NCBI GenBank assembly: GCA_014874235.1
Contig: JACWAC010000009.1
Location: 1-16,392, forward strand
Length of the DNA: 16,392 nt
Direction: 5' to 3'
Origin: Thermoplasmatales archaeon
Lineage (GTDB): Archaea > Thermoplasmatota > Thermoplasmata > Thermoplasmatales > GCA-001856825
Within the stretch, counting starts at the first letter, position 1. Each line of letters begins with the position of its first letter. The notes under the pieces were generated by a model. It was given only the letters and a program-made list of their open reading frames with translations. It was not told the DNA's origin and made no database searches. This document shows positions 1 through 7,016 of the stretch, one piece after another. Made by a program: the position numbers and the translations under genes.

Positions 1-291
1 AACGTAGAGAACGCCATCCCGATGGTAGTCAGCCTCTACGGTCCAAACCTTTCTAACGTGGAGCCCTCTGCTGGAGGGTTTCCATTTTTCTCCCTTGTCA
101 CCTGACGAAAACACTCCTTCGGTAAGAGTGGATGCATATAGGCGTCCATCTCCGCCAATTGCAACGTTGTTTACGCTTTCACCAGAAAGCATTCGTTTAC
201 CTGTTTTCCACTTCTTTCTGCTCTCATCAGACTTGAGAAAAAAAGCGCCATTTTCTGTCGAAATAGAAAGTACGACGGACTTATCTTTCAT
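1..291 (-). CDS. BNR/sialidase-like beta-propeller protein, N-terminal part (runs off the left edge)
   Basis: An open frame runs from an ATG at 291 down to base 1 (97 codons, no stop), so only the N-terminus is present. It reads MKDKSVVLSISTENGAFFLK and continues with two propeller-like units: a 'VNNVAIGGDGRLYAST' strand pattern, then 'GVFSSGDKGEKW' (the Asp-box/BNR turn S-x-D-x-G-x-x-W) and 'VWTVEADYHRDGVLYV'. This layout is typical of proteins annotated as glycosyl hydrolase BNR repeat, sialidase-like or Ycf48-like propellers. No signal peptide is visible, so a cytosolic protein is likely. The substrate is unknown and the sialidase label should not be taken as an activity. A TATA-like element on the minus strand (318-325) would start transcription a few bases before the ATG. 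The gene is divergent from the molybdopterin-binding gene that follows. Confidence 0.75.
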   Translation of the reverse strand, partial: MKDKSVVLSISTENGAFFLKSDESRKKWKTGKRMLSGESVNNVAIGGDGRLYASTLTEGVFSSGDKGEKWKPSSRGLHVRKVWTVEADYHRDGVLYV

Positions 292-399
292 TTCAAAGAG
301 TTTAATATAAGTCTGCCTAATAAACGTTAGCGCGCATTAATTGATTTCTTAATGGCAGCAAATTACGCCAGAATCTTGTAGTCGTAACCGTGAGTCAAC

Positions 400-407
400 T
401 ATTATAA
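400..407 (+). promoter_or_regulatory. TATA box of the MoeA-like gene
   Basis: TATTATAA is centred about 25 bases before the GTG at 429, the normal archaeal TATA-to-start distance. This implies a leaderless transcript and supports GTG 429 (or TTG 426) as the start, since a stop codon lies in frame at 414-416. Confidence 0.55.
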
Positions 408-428
408 TGGGATTGAAGATGGCGATTG

Positions 429-1457
429 GTGAAGAAGACCCCAACGGATGAAGCGGTTGGAATGGTACTGGCATATGACACAACTCTTGTCACCCCCATG
501 GAGTCATCCACCCTCCTGGAGCGGGGCCACAGGATTACCAAATCGGACGTAGACCGACTAAAGGATTCTGGAGTCTATCTGGTCTGGACTGAGGACAACA
601 GGGGTGATCTGGTCTATGAGTGGGAAATTTCTTCTGAGATCGCAAAGGGAATTTCGGATGCTAGTACGGTTGTGATCAGGGGAAAGCATGGGATCGCATT
701 TCTGGTCTCTAAGATGCCGGGCTTGATACATGTAGAACGTGAGAAGCTCATCAATTTCAATCTCAATCAAGATGTATTATTAATCACCAAGAACGACGGT
801 GAAGCGGTGGGTAAGGAGGAGATCACTGCTGCCATAGATGTCGTACCCCTAGGCCTAAATCGAGAGAGATTTGACGAAATCGTCAAGCTCGTTTCGCGGG
901 GTATGGTCAGGGTAGTTCCATTTAAGCTGTCAAGAATCGGACTCGTGATAACCGGTACCGAAATCTTCGAAAAGAGAAAGAAGGATCAGTACTACAAGAT
1001 AGTGAAGAAAAAGTGTGATAGGTACGGGTGGAAAATCGCCTACAGGGAGATCGTACCAGACAACCAAGAACTGGAAACTAGAGCCATAGAGAATGCAAGG
1101 GCTGCAGGTGTAGATGCAATCATTATAACCGGAGGGATGTCGGTGGACCCGACGGATAAGACTCCTAGCACCATCAGGGACCTGGGTGCAAGAGTTATCG
1201 CATACGGAATTCCGATGAAACCTACCACGATGACCATTGTCTCTATTTGGAAGAAGCTGCCTCTGTTCGGTATATCCGCCGGAGGTATACGATATAGCGA
1301 TTTTAACTCGATAGATGTTATGTTCACAAAGCTGATGGCGGGAGAATTACCCTCAAAGAGAGAGATTGCAGAACTAGGAATGGGAGGAATCTTCTGGAGT
1401 TACAATAACAGGGGCAAGAGACAGGCTTCTGGAAAGCCCAGAAGTGGAGGTCACTGA
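429..1457 (+). CDS. MoeA-like molybdopterin-binding domain protein
   Basis: The protein is about 342 residues (start GTG 429; TTG 426 adds one residue). Counting from TTG 426, residues 1-165 are an uncharacterised N-terminal region and residues 170-310 form the MoCF_biosynth/MoeA-MogA fold, with TGTEI at 176-180 and the molybdopterin loop TGGMSVDPTDKTP at 235-247. It belongs to the group of molybdopterin-binding proteins often found beside xanthine dehydrogenase-type genes and not to full-length MoeA, so a role in molybdate insertion or cofactor handling for the adjacent enzyme is inferred. The usual LPG-type loop reads GISAGGIRY (282-290). From memory, relatives in clostridia end in a Cys-rich tail after LGHGG; here LGMGG is followed by no cysteines. 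It is the first gene of the molybdenum-hydroxylase island and is convergent with xdhC. Confidence 0.75.
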   Translation: MKKTPTDEAVGMVLAYDTTLVTPMESSTLLERGHRITKSDVDRLKDSGVYLVWTEDNRGDLVYEWEISSEIAKGISDASTVVIRGKHGIAFLVSKMPGLIHVEREKLINFNLNQDVLLITKNDGEAVGKEEITAAIDVVPLGLNRERFDEIVKLVSRGMVRVVPFKLSRIGLVITGTEIFEKRKKDQYYKIVKKKCDRYGWKIAYREIVPDNQELETRAIENARAAGVDAIIITGGMSVDPTDKTPSTIRDLGARVIAYGIPMKPTTMTIVSIWKKLPLFGISAGGIRYSDFNSIDVMFTKLMAGELPSKREIAELGMGGIFWSYNNRGKRQASGKPRSGGH

Positions 1458-1490
1458 CGGCATAGAAATACCAGACCTGGGCTGCGTATA

Positions 1491-1502
1491 CCTTTTTGTT
1501 TG
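1491..1502 (+). terminator. T-rich terminator after the MoeA-like gene
   Basis: A CCTTTTTGTTTG tract lies about 35 bases after the stop codon in the short convergent gap before xdhC. Archaeal termination typically occurs at such U-rich stretches. Confidence 0.4.
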
Positions 1503-1505
1503 ATC

Positions 1506-2312
1506 CTACTGCTTCCTTCTGACAGAGACAACTTCGGTAATGATGCTGAGAGCTATCTCTGACGGAGCGATTGCACCGATATCAATTCCGATTGGAGCGT
1601 GGATAGACTTAAGAAATTCTTTATCCACTCCACTCGCTTCAAGCGCATCCATATCTGTCTTGATCCTCTTCTTGCTCGCCAGGAGACCGACGTACTTTAC
1701 CTTGTTCTTGGAAATTGCCTCCAGGACCTGAAGGTCTCTAGTGCCCTTTGTGAGCACTACGACAAAATCATCCTCGTGAAAATGGAATTCACTCAGGGGT
1801 GAATTCACTGGGTCTATGAGCTCATCGGGCTTTGAATTTATCATAGGGTTCGGATCTATGACGGTCACGCTCATACCGATTGATTTCCCTAGCATGACCA
1901 GACCGTCCTCTATTCCGTCCCTTCCACCCTGTCCTACTATCACCAGTCGCTCGTTTCTTTTATAGGGCTCCAGATAAATGTCCATTATTCCGCCACAGTT
2001 GGTCTCAACGTGAATTTCATCCTCGTTGTTTTTGGCCATACCAACGAGGGTCTCTTTAGCATCCTCCAAGAATACCTTGATAGTCCTTGCACTTCCCGTC
2101 TTCAAGACTTCTTTAGCCTTCTCTACGATTGCTGAATCTGGACAAGCTCCTCCAAGTGTGCCGTAGACAACGTCGCCGTTGCCTGATATGATTTCCTTAA
2201 AACCCGGTTTTCCAATAGAAGAGCCAGTTACCCTTACTACGGTTGCAACTACGAATGGCTCTTCCTTCTTGACCAAATCCGAAATTATCTGCGGGAATTC
2301 CCAGTTGTTCAA
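1506..2312 (-). CDS. xdhC: XdhC/CoxI family molybdenum cofactor maturation protein
   Basis: This 268-residue protein has both halves of the XdhC/CoxI family. The N-terminal domain shows TGSSIGKPGFKEII (29-42) and GTLGGACPDS (51-60) with Cys57 and Cys106. The C-terminal half is a Rossmann domain beginning at VIVGQGG (124-130), with YVGLLASKKR (207-216) and the family signature HAPIGIDIGAIAPSEIALSI (238-257). Family members bind the molybdenum cofactor, protect or sulfurate it, and hand it to the apo-enzyme; the client here is most probably the M-S-L hydroxylase next door. The start is TTG: a TATA box at 2334-2340 lies 25 bases upstream, so the mRNA is probably leaderless, and no better start is in frame. 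Transcription diverges from coxG. Confidence 0.9.
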   Translation of the reverse strand: MNNWEFPQIISDLVKKEEPFVVATVVRVTGSSIGKPGFKEIISGNGDVVYGTLGGACPDSAIVEKAKEVLKTGSARTIKVFLEDAKETLVGMAKNNEDEIHVETNCGGIMDIYLEPYKRNERLVIVGQGGRDGIEDGLVMLGKSIGMSVTVIDPNPMINSKPDELIDPVNSPLSEFHFHEDDFVVVLTKGTRDLQVLEAISKNKVKYVGLLASKKRIKTDMDALEASGVDKEFLKSIHAPIGIDIGAIAPSEIALSIITEVVSVRRKQ

Positions 2313-2333
2313 TGTTGTAAGAATCCAAATCTG

Positions 2334-2340
2334 TATAAAT
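2334..2340 (-). promoter_or_regulatory. TATA box of xdhC
   Basis: On the minus strand this reads ATTTATA and is centred 25 bases before the TTG start at 2312. It fixes the unusual start codon and predicts a leaderless message. It lies in the 103-base divergent gap shared with coxG. Confidence 0.6.
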
Positions 2341-2415
2341 GATTTTTCTAAGGGACGTTATCACATCCACTTCCATTCGCAAGATTAAAGGATTTGTTTT
2401 CGTTATGAAGTTTGC

Positions 2416-2856
2416 ATGGAATTGAAAGGGGAATTTGAAGTGGAGTCTGATAGAAACACAGTTTCGTCATTCATGTCCAATATCGACAAAGTGACTTCCA
2501 TCATACCTGACATTCAGTCTATGGAGAAGATCAATGACACCTCTGCCCGACTTGTCGTGAAGGCCGGTCAGTCCGCAATCAAGGGGAAGTTCACTTTGCT
2601 ATTTGAGATCAAGAAGAAAGACGACGGTGGGGGCGTGGAGATTTCTGCAAAGGGATCGGGTGCTACAGGCTCCCTCAATCTAAAGGCTGACTATGCTTTC
2701 ACAGATTCTCCTAATGGTACAACTTCAGTCAAGTGGTTAGTGAACATCACCATAGGAGGAGTGATTGCAACGATGGGTTCAAGGGTAATCAACAGCACTG
2801 CAGAAAAATACATTCTTGTATTGACAGATTCCTTTAGAAAATCGTTCGAAAAATGA
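2416..2856 (+). CDS. coxG: CoxG-like SRPBCC protein (carbon monoxide dehydrogenase subunit G family)
   Basis: The 146-residue protein has the CoxG/SRPBCC pattern. It opens with MELKGEFEVESDRNTVSSFM (helix-grip start), continues with an IPDIQSMEKI stretch, then alternating beta strands (IKGKFTLLFEIKKKD), and ends in a long helix after GGVIATMGSRVINSTAEKY. CoxG of CO dehydrogenase clusters recruits the enzyme to the membrane, so the same job for the adjacent M-S-L enzyme is the likely role here. No membrane segment or signal peptide is present. A weak TATA-like ATTAAAG (2384-2390) sits close to the usual distance before the ATG, suggesting a leaderless start. Its stop overlaps the start of the cytidylyltransferase gene (ATGA), so the two are translationally coupled. 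Confidence 0.88.
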   Translation: MELKGEFEVESDRNTVSSFMSNIDKVTSIIPDIQSMEKINDTSARLVVKAGQSAIKGKFTLLFEIKKKDDGGGVEISAKGSGATGSLNLKADYAFTDSPNGTTSVKWLVNITIGGVIATMGSRVINSTAEKYILVLTDSFRKSFEK

Positions 2857-3458
2857 GTAAGAATAACAAGAAGATCAGAATAGGAGCAGTGCTGCTTGCA
2901 GCAGGAAGTTCAAAACGATTTGGATCCAACAAACTGCTGCACATCCTGAACGGCACGTCAGTGTTCGAAAGGTCTGTCAGTGCCCTGAGAGGTAATGACT
3001 TTTCGAAGATCGCTGTCGTTACCGATAGTAGCGGTGATCTGGATTCCTTGTTGGGTGATGGAGTATACCAGATCGTGAATGACAATCCGGACGGAGGAAT
3101 AGGCTCTTCGATTGCGATGGCCACTCAACTTCTGAGAAATGAGGCGGACGCGTTACTATTTCTGCTTGGGGATCAGCCGCTGGTGGAGTCAAATGACATA
3201 ACTCGATTACTTCTTAAATTCCATGAAATGCCAACAAGAATAGTAGCAAGTTCTGTTGATGGTGATGTGCGTAATCCCGTCATCTTTCCTTCTGACTTCT
3301 TCGAAGAACTGGCAAGTCTATGGGGAGATAAAGGAGCCCGCGAGATAGCCAGAAATCACGGTGACCTTGTTTTCAAGGTGAACATTGACCCCACTCATCT
3401 GCTTGACATAGATACGACTGAGGACATCTCAAGGATTGAAAGGCAGCTGGAAGAGTGA
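2853..3458 (+). CDS. mocA: MocA-like molybdenum cofactor cytidylyltransferase (NTP transferase family)
   Basis: This 201-residue protein has a MobA/MocA-type nucleotidyltransferase fold. The nucleotide-binding signature LAAGSSKRFGSNK spans 15-27, the metal-binding GDQP motif 106-109, the conserved NPVIFP 141-146, GDKGAR 159-164, and the closing DIDTTED 185-191. Family enzymes transfer CMP (MocA) or GMP (MobA) to molybdopterin. The setting beside coxG, xdhC and a xanthine-dehydrogenase-family enzyme favours CTP and formation of molybdopterin cytosine dinucleotide, but nucleotide choice cannot be settled by eye. The ATG overlaps the coxG stop by four bases, so the two form one operon. The gene is convergent with cutL, with only about 12 bases between stop codons. 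Confidence 0.85.
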   Translation: MSKNNKKIRIGAVLLAAGSSKRFGSNKLLHILNGTSVFERSVSALRGNDFSKIAVVTDSSGDLDSLLGDGVYQIVNDNPDGGIGSSIAMATQLLRNEADALLFLLGDQPLVESNDITRLLLKFHEMPTRIVASSVDGDVRNPVIFPSDFFEELASLWGDKGAREIARNHGDLVFKVNIDPTHLLDIDTTEDISRIERQLEE

Positions 3459-3470
3459 GATTGAGGAATG

Positions 3471-5519
3471 TTATTCCATCAGATCCTCAGGCATCACCGG
3501 AGTCTTCCTTAGACGTTTTCCTCTTGCCTTCTCTATCGCCCTGATAAGAGCTGTCGGGACGCCTATGGTTGGTGACTCTCCAACTCCCTTTGCACCGTGA
3601 GGAAGAATGGACCTGTTTTCTGCGATTTTAACTCCAAAATTCGGAAGGTCTTCTGCCAGTGGTACTCCAGCGTCGGAGATGCTCGACGTGATGAGCTGTC
3701 CGTCCTCATTGTAAGACAGGACTTCGTGAAGTGTCTGGCCTATTCCCTGAGCCATGCCACCTTGTATTTGACCGATCACCATATCTCTGTTGAGGGCCCG
3801 ACCAACATCGTAATAGGCTATGCACTTCTTCACTTTCACGTTTCCCATTTTGCCAATCTCCACTGTTGCAAGATTCGCTCCGAATGAGTTTATGGATCTC
3901 CGTGTCTCGTCGTTGACGAACTCATCATAACTGCCTGAAAGAAGATTGTCCGCTGTGTAATTTCCGAACTCTCTCAACACATCCCCCTTCAACTTCCTGC
4001 AAGCTGCCACGACAGCGGCACCACCCACCATAGCGGATCTGCTTCCCCACGAACCTTCCCCAACCATTGTCATTTTCGTGTCCCCCCTGTACAGTGTGAC
4101 AATATCTTCTGGAACCCCCAGTTCCTCATTCACGAGCTTCTTTACGAACACCTCGTGCCCCTGTCCGTGGCTATTTCCTCCCAGCCACACGCTTACTCTG
4201 CCACCCTTAACTATTATTCTAGCGCTCTCACCTGTGTAGAGTGCTGGCACAAGGACGAAAAAAGAAAGTCCCACTCCTTTTGTCAGTTTTGCTTCCCTTC
4301 TGTATTCCAGTTCATTAACAGCAGTTTCAAAGAATGGTCTGGCTGCATCTATCCTCATCCCAAGAGGGGATTCAAATGGCTTGTCACTCATGTTCAACAA
4401 TCTTACGTCTGCTGGATCCATTTTCAATTCATCCGCCAGCAGATCTAGCATCCTCTCTATGAAGTAAGACGCCTCTGGTCTTCCAGCTCCACGATAAGGG
4501 CCTTGAGGGACCTTATTGGTCAGAAGCGCTCTGCCCGTGACAAACGCATTTTCAATGGAATAAGGACCCGTCATCATGAAACCGATGTATTGTGCGGAGA
4601 ATCCGCCGGAACCTGTTCCGTAAGCGCCGGCGTCAACCAAGACCTCTCCCTTCATCCCGGCAATCTTTCCATTAAGCGCAGCGAATATCTTTACCCTGCC
4701 TCTCACGCCCCTCCCGGGATTGGTAGATGCGAGGTGCTCCCTTCTGGATTCTATCCACTTCACTGGCTTTCCATACTTCATCGAGGCGTAAGCAGCGATC
4801 ACGTATTCGGGATACAACCCACCTTTTGAACCGAAGGCGCCACCAGTATCTGTCTGCATCACCCTTACGTCGTCTGGATTCATTCCGAGGGATTCCACGA
4901 GTCCGGTCTTGATGCTGTTAACGGACTGTGTGGATATCCACACATTCAGGACTCCGTTGTGGTAGTCCGTTACGATCCCTCTCGGCTCAATGGGGTTGGT
5001 GGACACTCTGTCATTCTCGAGTATATCTTCGAGAACGATGGGAGTATTGGGATCCGGAAAATCTTTCCCTTGAGTGGCTTCGACCAGGACATTGCTGTTC
5101 ATTCCGCTGTGAATCGGACCGGAATTCAGCGCATCGTCTATGGTTACAACAGGCTTTAGAGGTTCATAATCAACTTCTATGGAATCTAGAAGATCCGTTG
5201 ACCTGTACCTGTCGTCCGCAAAAACTGCTGCAACTGGTTGTCCTACATAGTTCACGAAACCCGTTGCGAAAACTGGTTCGATTGAAAGGGCCGAACTGGG
5301 ACTAGCACCTTCTCCGACCGACGCCAACTTGCCTTTGAAATCAGCGCTGCTCATCCCTCCCTTGAGACCTAGAATCCTCCCTCTCGCGTATGGACTCCTC
5401 ATTACTGACATGTGGAGCATATTGGATAGCCTGATATCGTCCACGAAATGCCCTTTGCCTCTCACCAACGATGTTGCGTCGTATGCTGTATCCATATCTT
5501 CCCATCTCACTGACGACAT
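3471..5519 (-). CDS. cutL: Molybdopterin-binding large subunit of a xanthine dehydrogenase/aldehyde oxidoreductase-family enzyme (CoxL/CutL form II type)
   Basis: The 682-residue catalytic subunit starts in the a/b hammerhead region (GHFVDDIRLSN 23-33, RSPYARGRI 41-49). Cofactor-binding motifs follow: GGAFGSK 226-232, PYRGAGR 341-347, SHGQGHE 450-456, QGGMAQGIGQTLHE 586-599, and the catalytic-glutamate loop GVGESPTIG 645-653 with Glu648. The enzyme would hydroxylate an aldehyde, N-heterocycle or similar substrate and pass electrons through the iron-sulfur and FAD subunits. The active-site loop is PYRGAGR, matching form II enzymes; true CO dehydrogenases have AYxCSFR, so CO oxidation is unlikely. 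The protein is shorter than the usual 750-800 residues, with loops apparently trimmed after residue 50 and around 380-415. It is last in the M-S-L operon, two bases after the small-subunit stop, with an SD-like GAGGT just before the ATG. Confidence 0.92.
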   Translation of the reverse strand: MSSVRWEDMDTAYDATSLVRGKGHFVDDIRLSNMLHMSVMRSPYARGRILGLKGGMSSADFKGKLASVGEGASPSSALSIEPVFATGFVNYVGQPVAAVFADDRYRSTDLLDSIEVDYEPLKPVVTIDDALNSGPIHSGMNSNVLVEATQGKDFPDPNTPIVLEDILENDRVSTNPIEPRGIVTDYHNGVLNVWISTQSVNSIKTGLVESLGMNPDDVRVMQTDTGGAFGSKGGLYPEYVIAAYASMKYGKPVKWIESRREHLASTNPGRGVRGRVKIFAALNGKIAGMKGEVLVDAGAYGTGSGGFSAQYIGFMMTGPYSIENAFVTGRALLTNKVPQGPYRGAGRPEASYFIERMLDLLADELKMDPADVRLLNMSDKPFESPLGMRIDAARPFFETAVNELEYRREAKLTKGVGLSFFVLVPALYTGESARIIVKGGRVSVWLGGNSHGQGHEVFVKKLVNEELGVPEDIVTLYRGDTKMTMVGEGSWGSRSAMVGGAAVVAACRKLKGDVLREFGNYTADNLLSGSYDEFVNDETRRSINSFGANLATVEIGKMGNVKVKKCIAYYDVGRALNRDMVIGQIQGGMAQGIGQTLHEVLSYNEDGQLITSSISDAGVPLAEDLPNFGVKIAENRSILPHGAKGVGESPTIGVPTALIRAIEKARGKRLRKTPVMPEDLME

Positions 5520-5521
5520 CT

Positions 5522-6025
5522 TTACCTCACTGGCATCTCCTGTTCTTCTTCTTTCTCTTTCATCAACTGAGCCCCGTATTTTATGGACTCAACAATGCTC
5601 TGGTATCCGGTGCATCTACATAGATTTCCTGACAGATTCTTCCTGATCTCTTCTTCTGAGGGGTTCCTGTTCTTTTTCAAGAGCCATAATGAAGTAAGCA
5701 GCATTCCCGGGGTGCAGTACCCGCACTGTAGCCCGTGTTTCTCCAGAAACGCCTTCTGCAGTGGATGAAGTTCGCCATTCCTTGAGATCCCTTCGATCGT
5801 CGTGATCTCGTTCCCATCGGCCTGAACAGCAAGCATCGTGCACGATTTGACTGCCCTACCGTTGATGAGAACCGTACATGCTCCGCAATTGGAGGTGTCA
5901 CAGCCTACATGGGTCCCTGTGAGACCCAAATCTTCTCTCAAAAAGTGAACGAGTAATTTTCTTGGTTCAACCTCTGATTCGATCGCCTTTCCATTAATTC
6001 TTGTCTTGATCTTAACCAGACTCAT
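5522..6025 (-). CDS. cutS: [2Fe-2S] small subunit of the molybdenum hydroxylase
   Basis: This 167-residue iron-sulfur subunit has the two-domain structure of the family. The N-terminal plant-type ferredoxin domain has Cys42, Cys47, Cys50 (GCDTSNCGAC) and Cys62. The C-terminal helical domain has Cys101 and Cys104 (QCGYCTPG) and Cys136 and Cys138 (LCRCTGY). All eight ligands for two [2Fe-2S] clusters are present, so electron transfer from the molybdenum site to FAD should be intact. The acidic tail after residue 155 (KEKEEEQE) looks like a flexible extension. The ATG directly follows the stop of the FAD subunit with no gap and has an SD-like GGTGA, which indicates coupled translation. No twin-arginine signal is present, so the complex is cytosolic. 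Confidence 0.96.
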   Translation of the reverse strand: MSLVKIKTRINGKAIESEVEPRKLLVHFLREDLGLTGTHVGCDTSNCGACTVLINGRAVKSCTMLAVQADGNEITTIEGISRNGELHPLQKAFLEKHGLQCGYCTPGMLLTSLWLLKKNRNPSEEEIRKNLSGNLCRCTGYQSIVESIKYGAQLMKEKEEEQEMPVR

Positions 6026-6898
6026 TTATCTCACCATTGCCCTTTCAAATGATAGGTGGATAGCTTCCTCTGTTATTCTCCCAAGAACCTTCTTCTTGAA
6101 CTCCAAAGAACCATAGAAGTCGGTTGATGGATTAGATTCTGATACCACAATCTTTGCTGCTTCTCGTACTGTCGAATCCGTCAACTTTTTCCCTTCCAGA
6201 TAGCTCTCTCCCCTAACAGCCCTAAGGGGTTTAGGAGCTACAGAGGTGAGACCTATCCCAGCACTCTTAACTCGTTCGTCGTCTTCAAGCCTCAGGTGAA
6301 CTGCTACGGCGGCGACTGAAAAGTCTCCTGCGCTCTTCTTGTGTTTTATGTAACATCCTCCAGAGTTAGTTCCTGGAATGGGAATCAATATTCTCTTCAG
6401 TATCTCCCCTTTCTCCAGTACTGTAGTAAACGAGTCTGTTACGAAAGAATCAGCATCCACATTTCTGTTGCCCCTGAGCCCTGCTAATTCCAACTTTGCC
6501 TTCAAAGCAATGATGACAGCAGGGATATCGTTGGATGGGTCCCCGTGTGAAACATTGCCTCCTATAGTACCCATATTCCTAACCAAAGGGTCAGCTATCA
6601 GTCCTGCTGCCTCGTGCAGAGCTTGGTATTTTTCTTTCACCAAATCATTCTCTTCTAGCTCACTTATGGTTGTGAGAGATCCTATCTCCAGATAATCCCC
6701 CTTCTCAACTATTTGATTTAGTCCTTTCAATCCTGATATATTCACGACATAAGGGAAGGATGCAATTCTGAGTTTTAGCAACGGTATCAGACTCTGACCG
6801 CCTGCCATTACCTTGGCATCGTCTCCGTACTTTGATAATAGTTGTAATGCATCTTCCATTTTGGTGGGTGCAAAATATTCAAACGATGATGGGTGCAC
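6026..6898 (-). CDS. cutM: FAD-binding medium subunit of the molybdenum hydroxylase
   Basis: With the chosen start this is a 290-residue FAD subunit of the CoxM/XdhB type, the usual length. FAD-binding motifs are AGGQSLIPLLKLR (about 32-44) and TIGGNVSHGDPSND (about 111-124); the C-terminal CO_deh_flav_C domain follows. It accepts electrons from the [2Fe-2S] subunit and reduces an external acceptor. The frame stays open back to an ATG at 6985, but I prefer GTG at 6898. The protein then begins VHPSSFEYFAPTK, where the family normally begins, and a strong TATA box at 6919-6928 lies 25 bases upstream; the 29 extra residues of the longer form are hydrophobic and unlike the family and would span the promoter. 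First gene of the M-S-L operon. Confidence 0.92.
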   Translation of the reverse strand: MHPSSFEYFAPTKMEDALQLLSKYGDDAKVMAGGQSLIPLLKLRIASFPYVVNISGLKGLNQIVEKGDYLEIGSLTTISELEENDLVKEKYQALHEAAGLIADPLVRNMGTIGGNVSHGDPSNDIPAVIIALKAKLELAGLRGNRNVDADSFVTDSFTTVLEKGEILKRILIPIPGTNSGGCYIKHKKSAGDFSVAAVAVHLRLEDDERVKSAGIGLTSVAPKPLRAVRGESYLEGKKLTDSTVREAAKIVVSESNPSTDFYGSLEFKKKVLGRITEEAIHLSFERAMVR

Positions 6899-6908
6899 AA
6901 CTAATGAG

Positions 6909-6928
6909 CAAAATTTTGTATATAAAAA
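6909..6928 (-). promoter_or_regulatory. Promoter of the cutMSL operon: TATA box with adjoining palindrome
   Basis: On the minus strand TTTTTATATA (6928-6919) is centred 25 bases before GTG 6898. Directly downstream, between TATA box and start, is the perfect 10-bp palindrome CAAAATTTTG (6909-6918), a possible but AT-rich operator. Confidence 0.6.
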
Positions 6929-6967
6929 TTGAGAAAGGTTGAAAGCTTCAAATTGTGAACATGAACC

Positions 6968-6980
6968 AAAAAAATAAAAA
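6968..6980 (-). terminator. Poly-T terminator downstream of the OB-fold gene
   Basis: The minus strand reads TTTTTATTTTTTT about 37-49 bases beyond the stop of the 114-residue gene and upstream of the cutM promoter. This is a typical archaeal U-rich terminator and separates the two transcription units. Confidence 0.6.
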
Positions 6981-7016
6981 CTCAAATCCTGTCGTGAAAG
7001 ATGTTTTGATGTAGCT

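Noticed and set aside
95..310. Plus-strand 71-residue open frame
   Set aside because: It lies opposite the BNR-propeller gene, whose minus-strand translation has clear repeat motifs; the plus frame has a low-complexity, non-protein-like composition.
2197..2382. Minus-strand 61-residue frame overlapping the xdhC start, possibly a frameshifted N-terminus
   Set aside because: xdhC already has a complete N-terminus and a TATA box 25 bases before its TTG, and the other frame shows no family motif.
4155..5305. Several plus-strand open frames of 61-125 residues opposite the large subunit
   Set aside because: They are antisense to a gene with strong family motifs throughout; they have no start signals and no recognisable domains.
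3471..6898. True aerobic carbon monoxide dehydrogenase (coxMSL), suggested by gene order and coxG
   Set aside because: The large subunit has PYRGAGR and not AYxCSFR with its copper-binding cysteine, and no coxD/coxE is present in the window.
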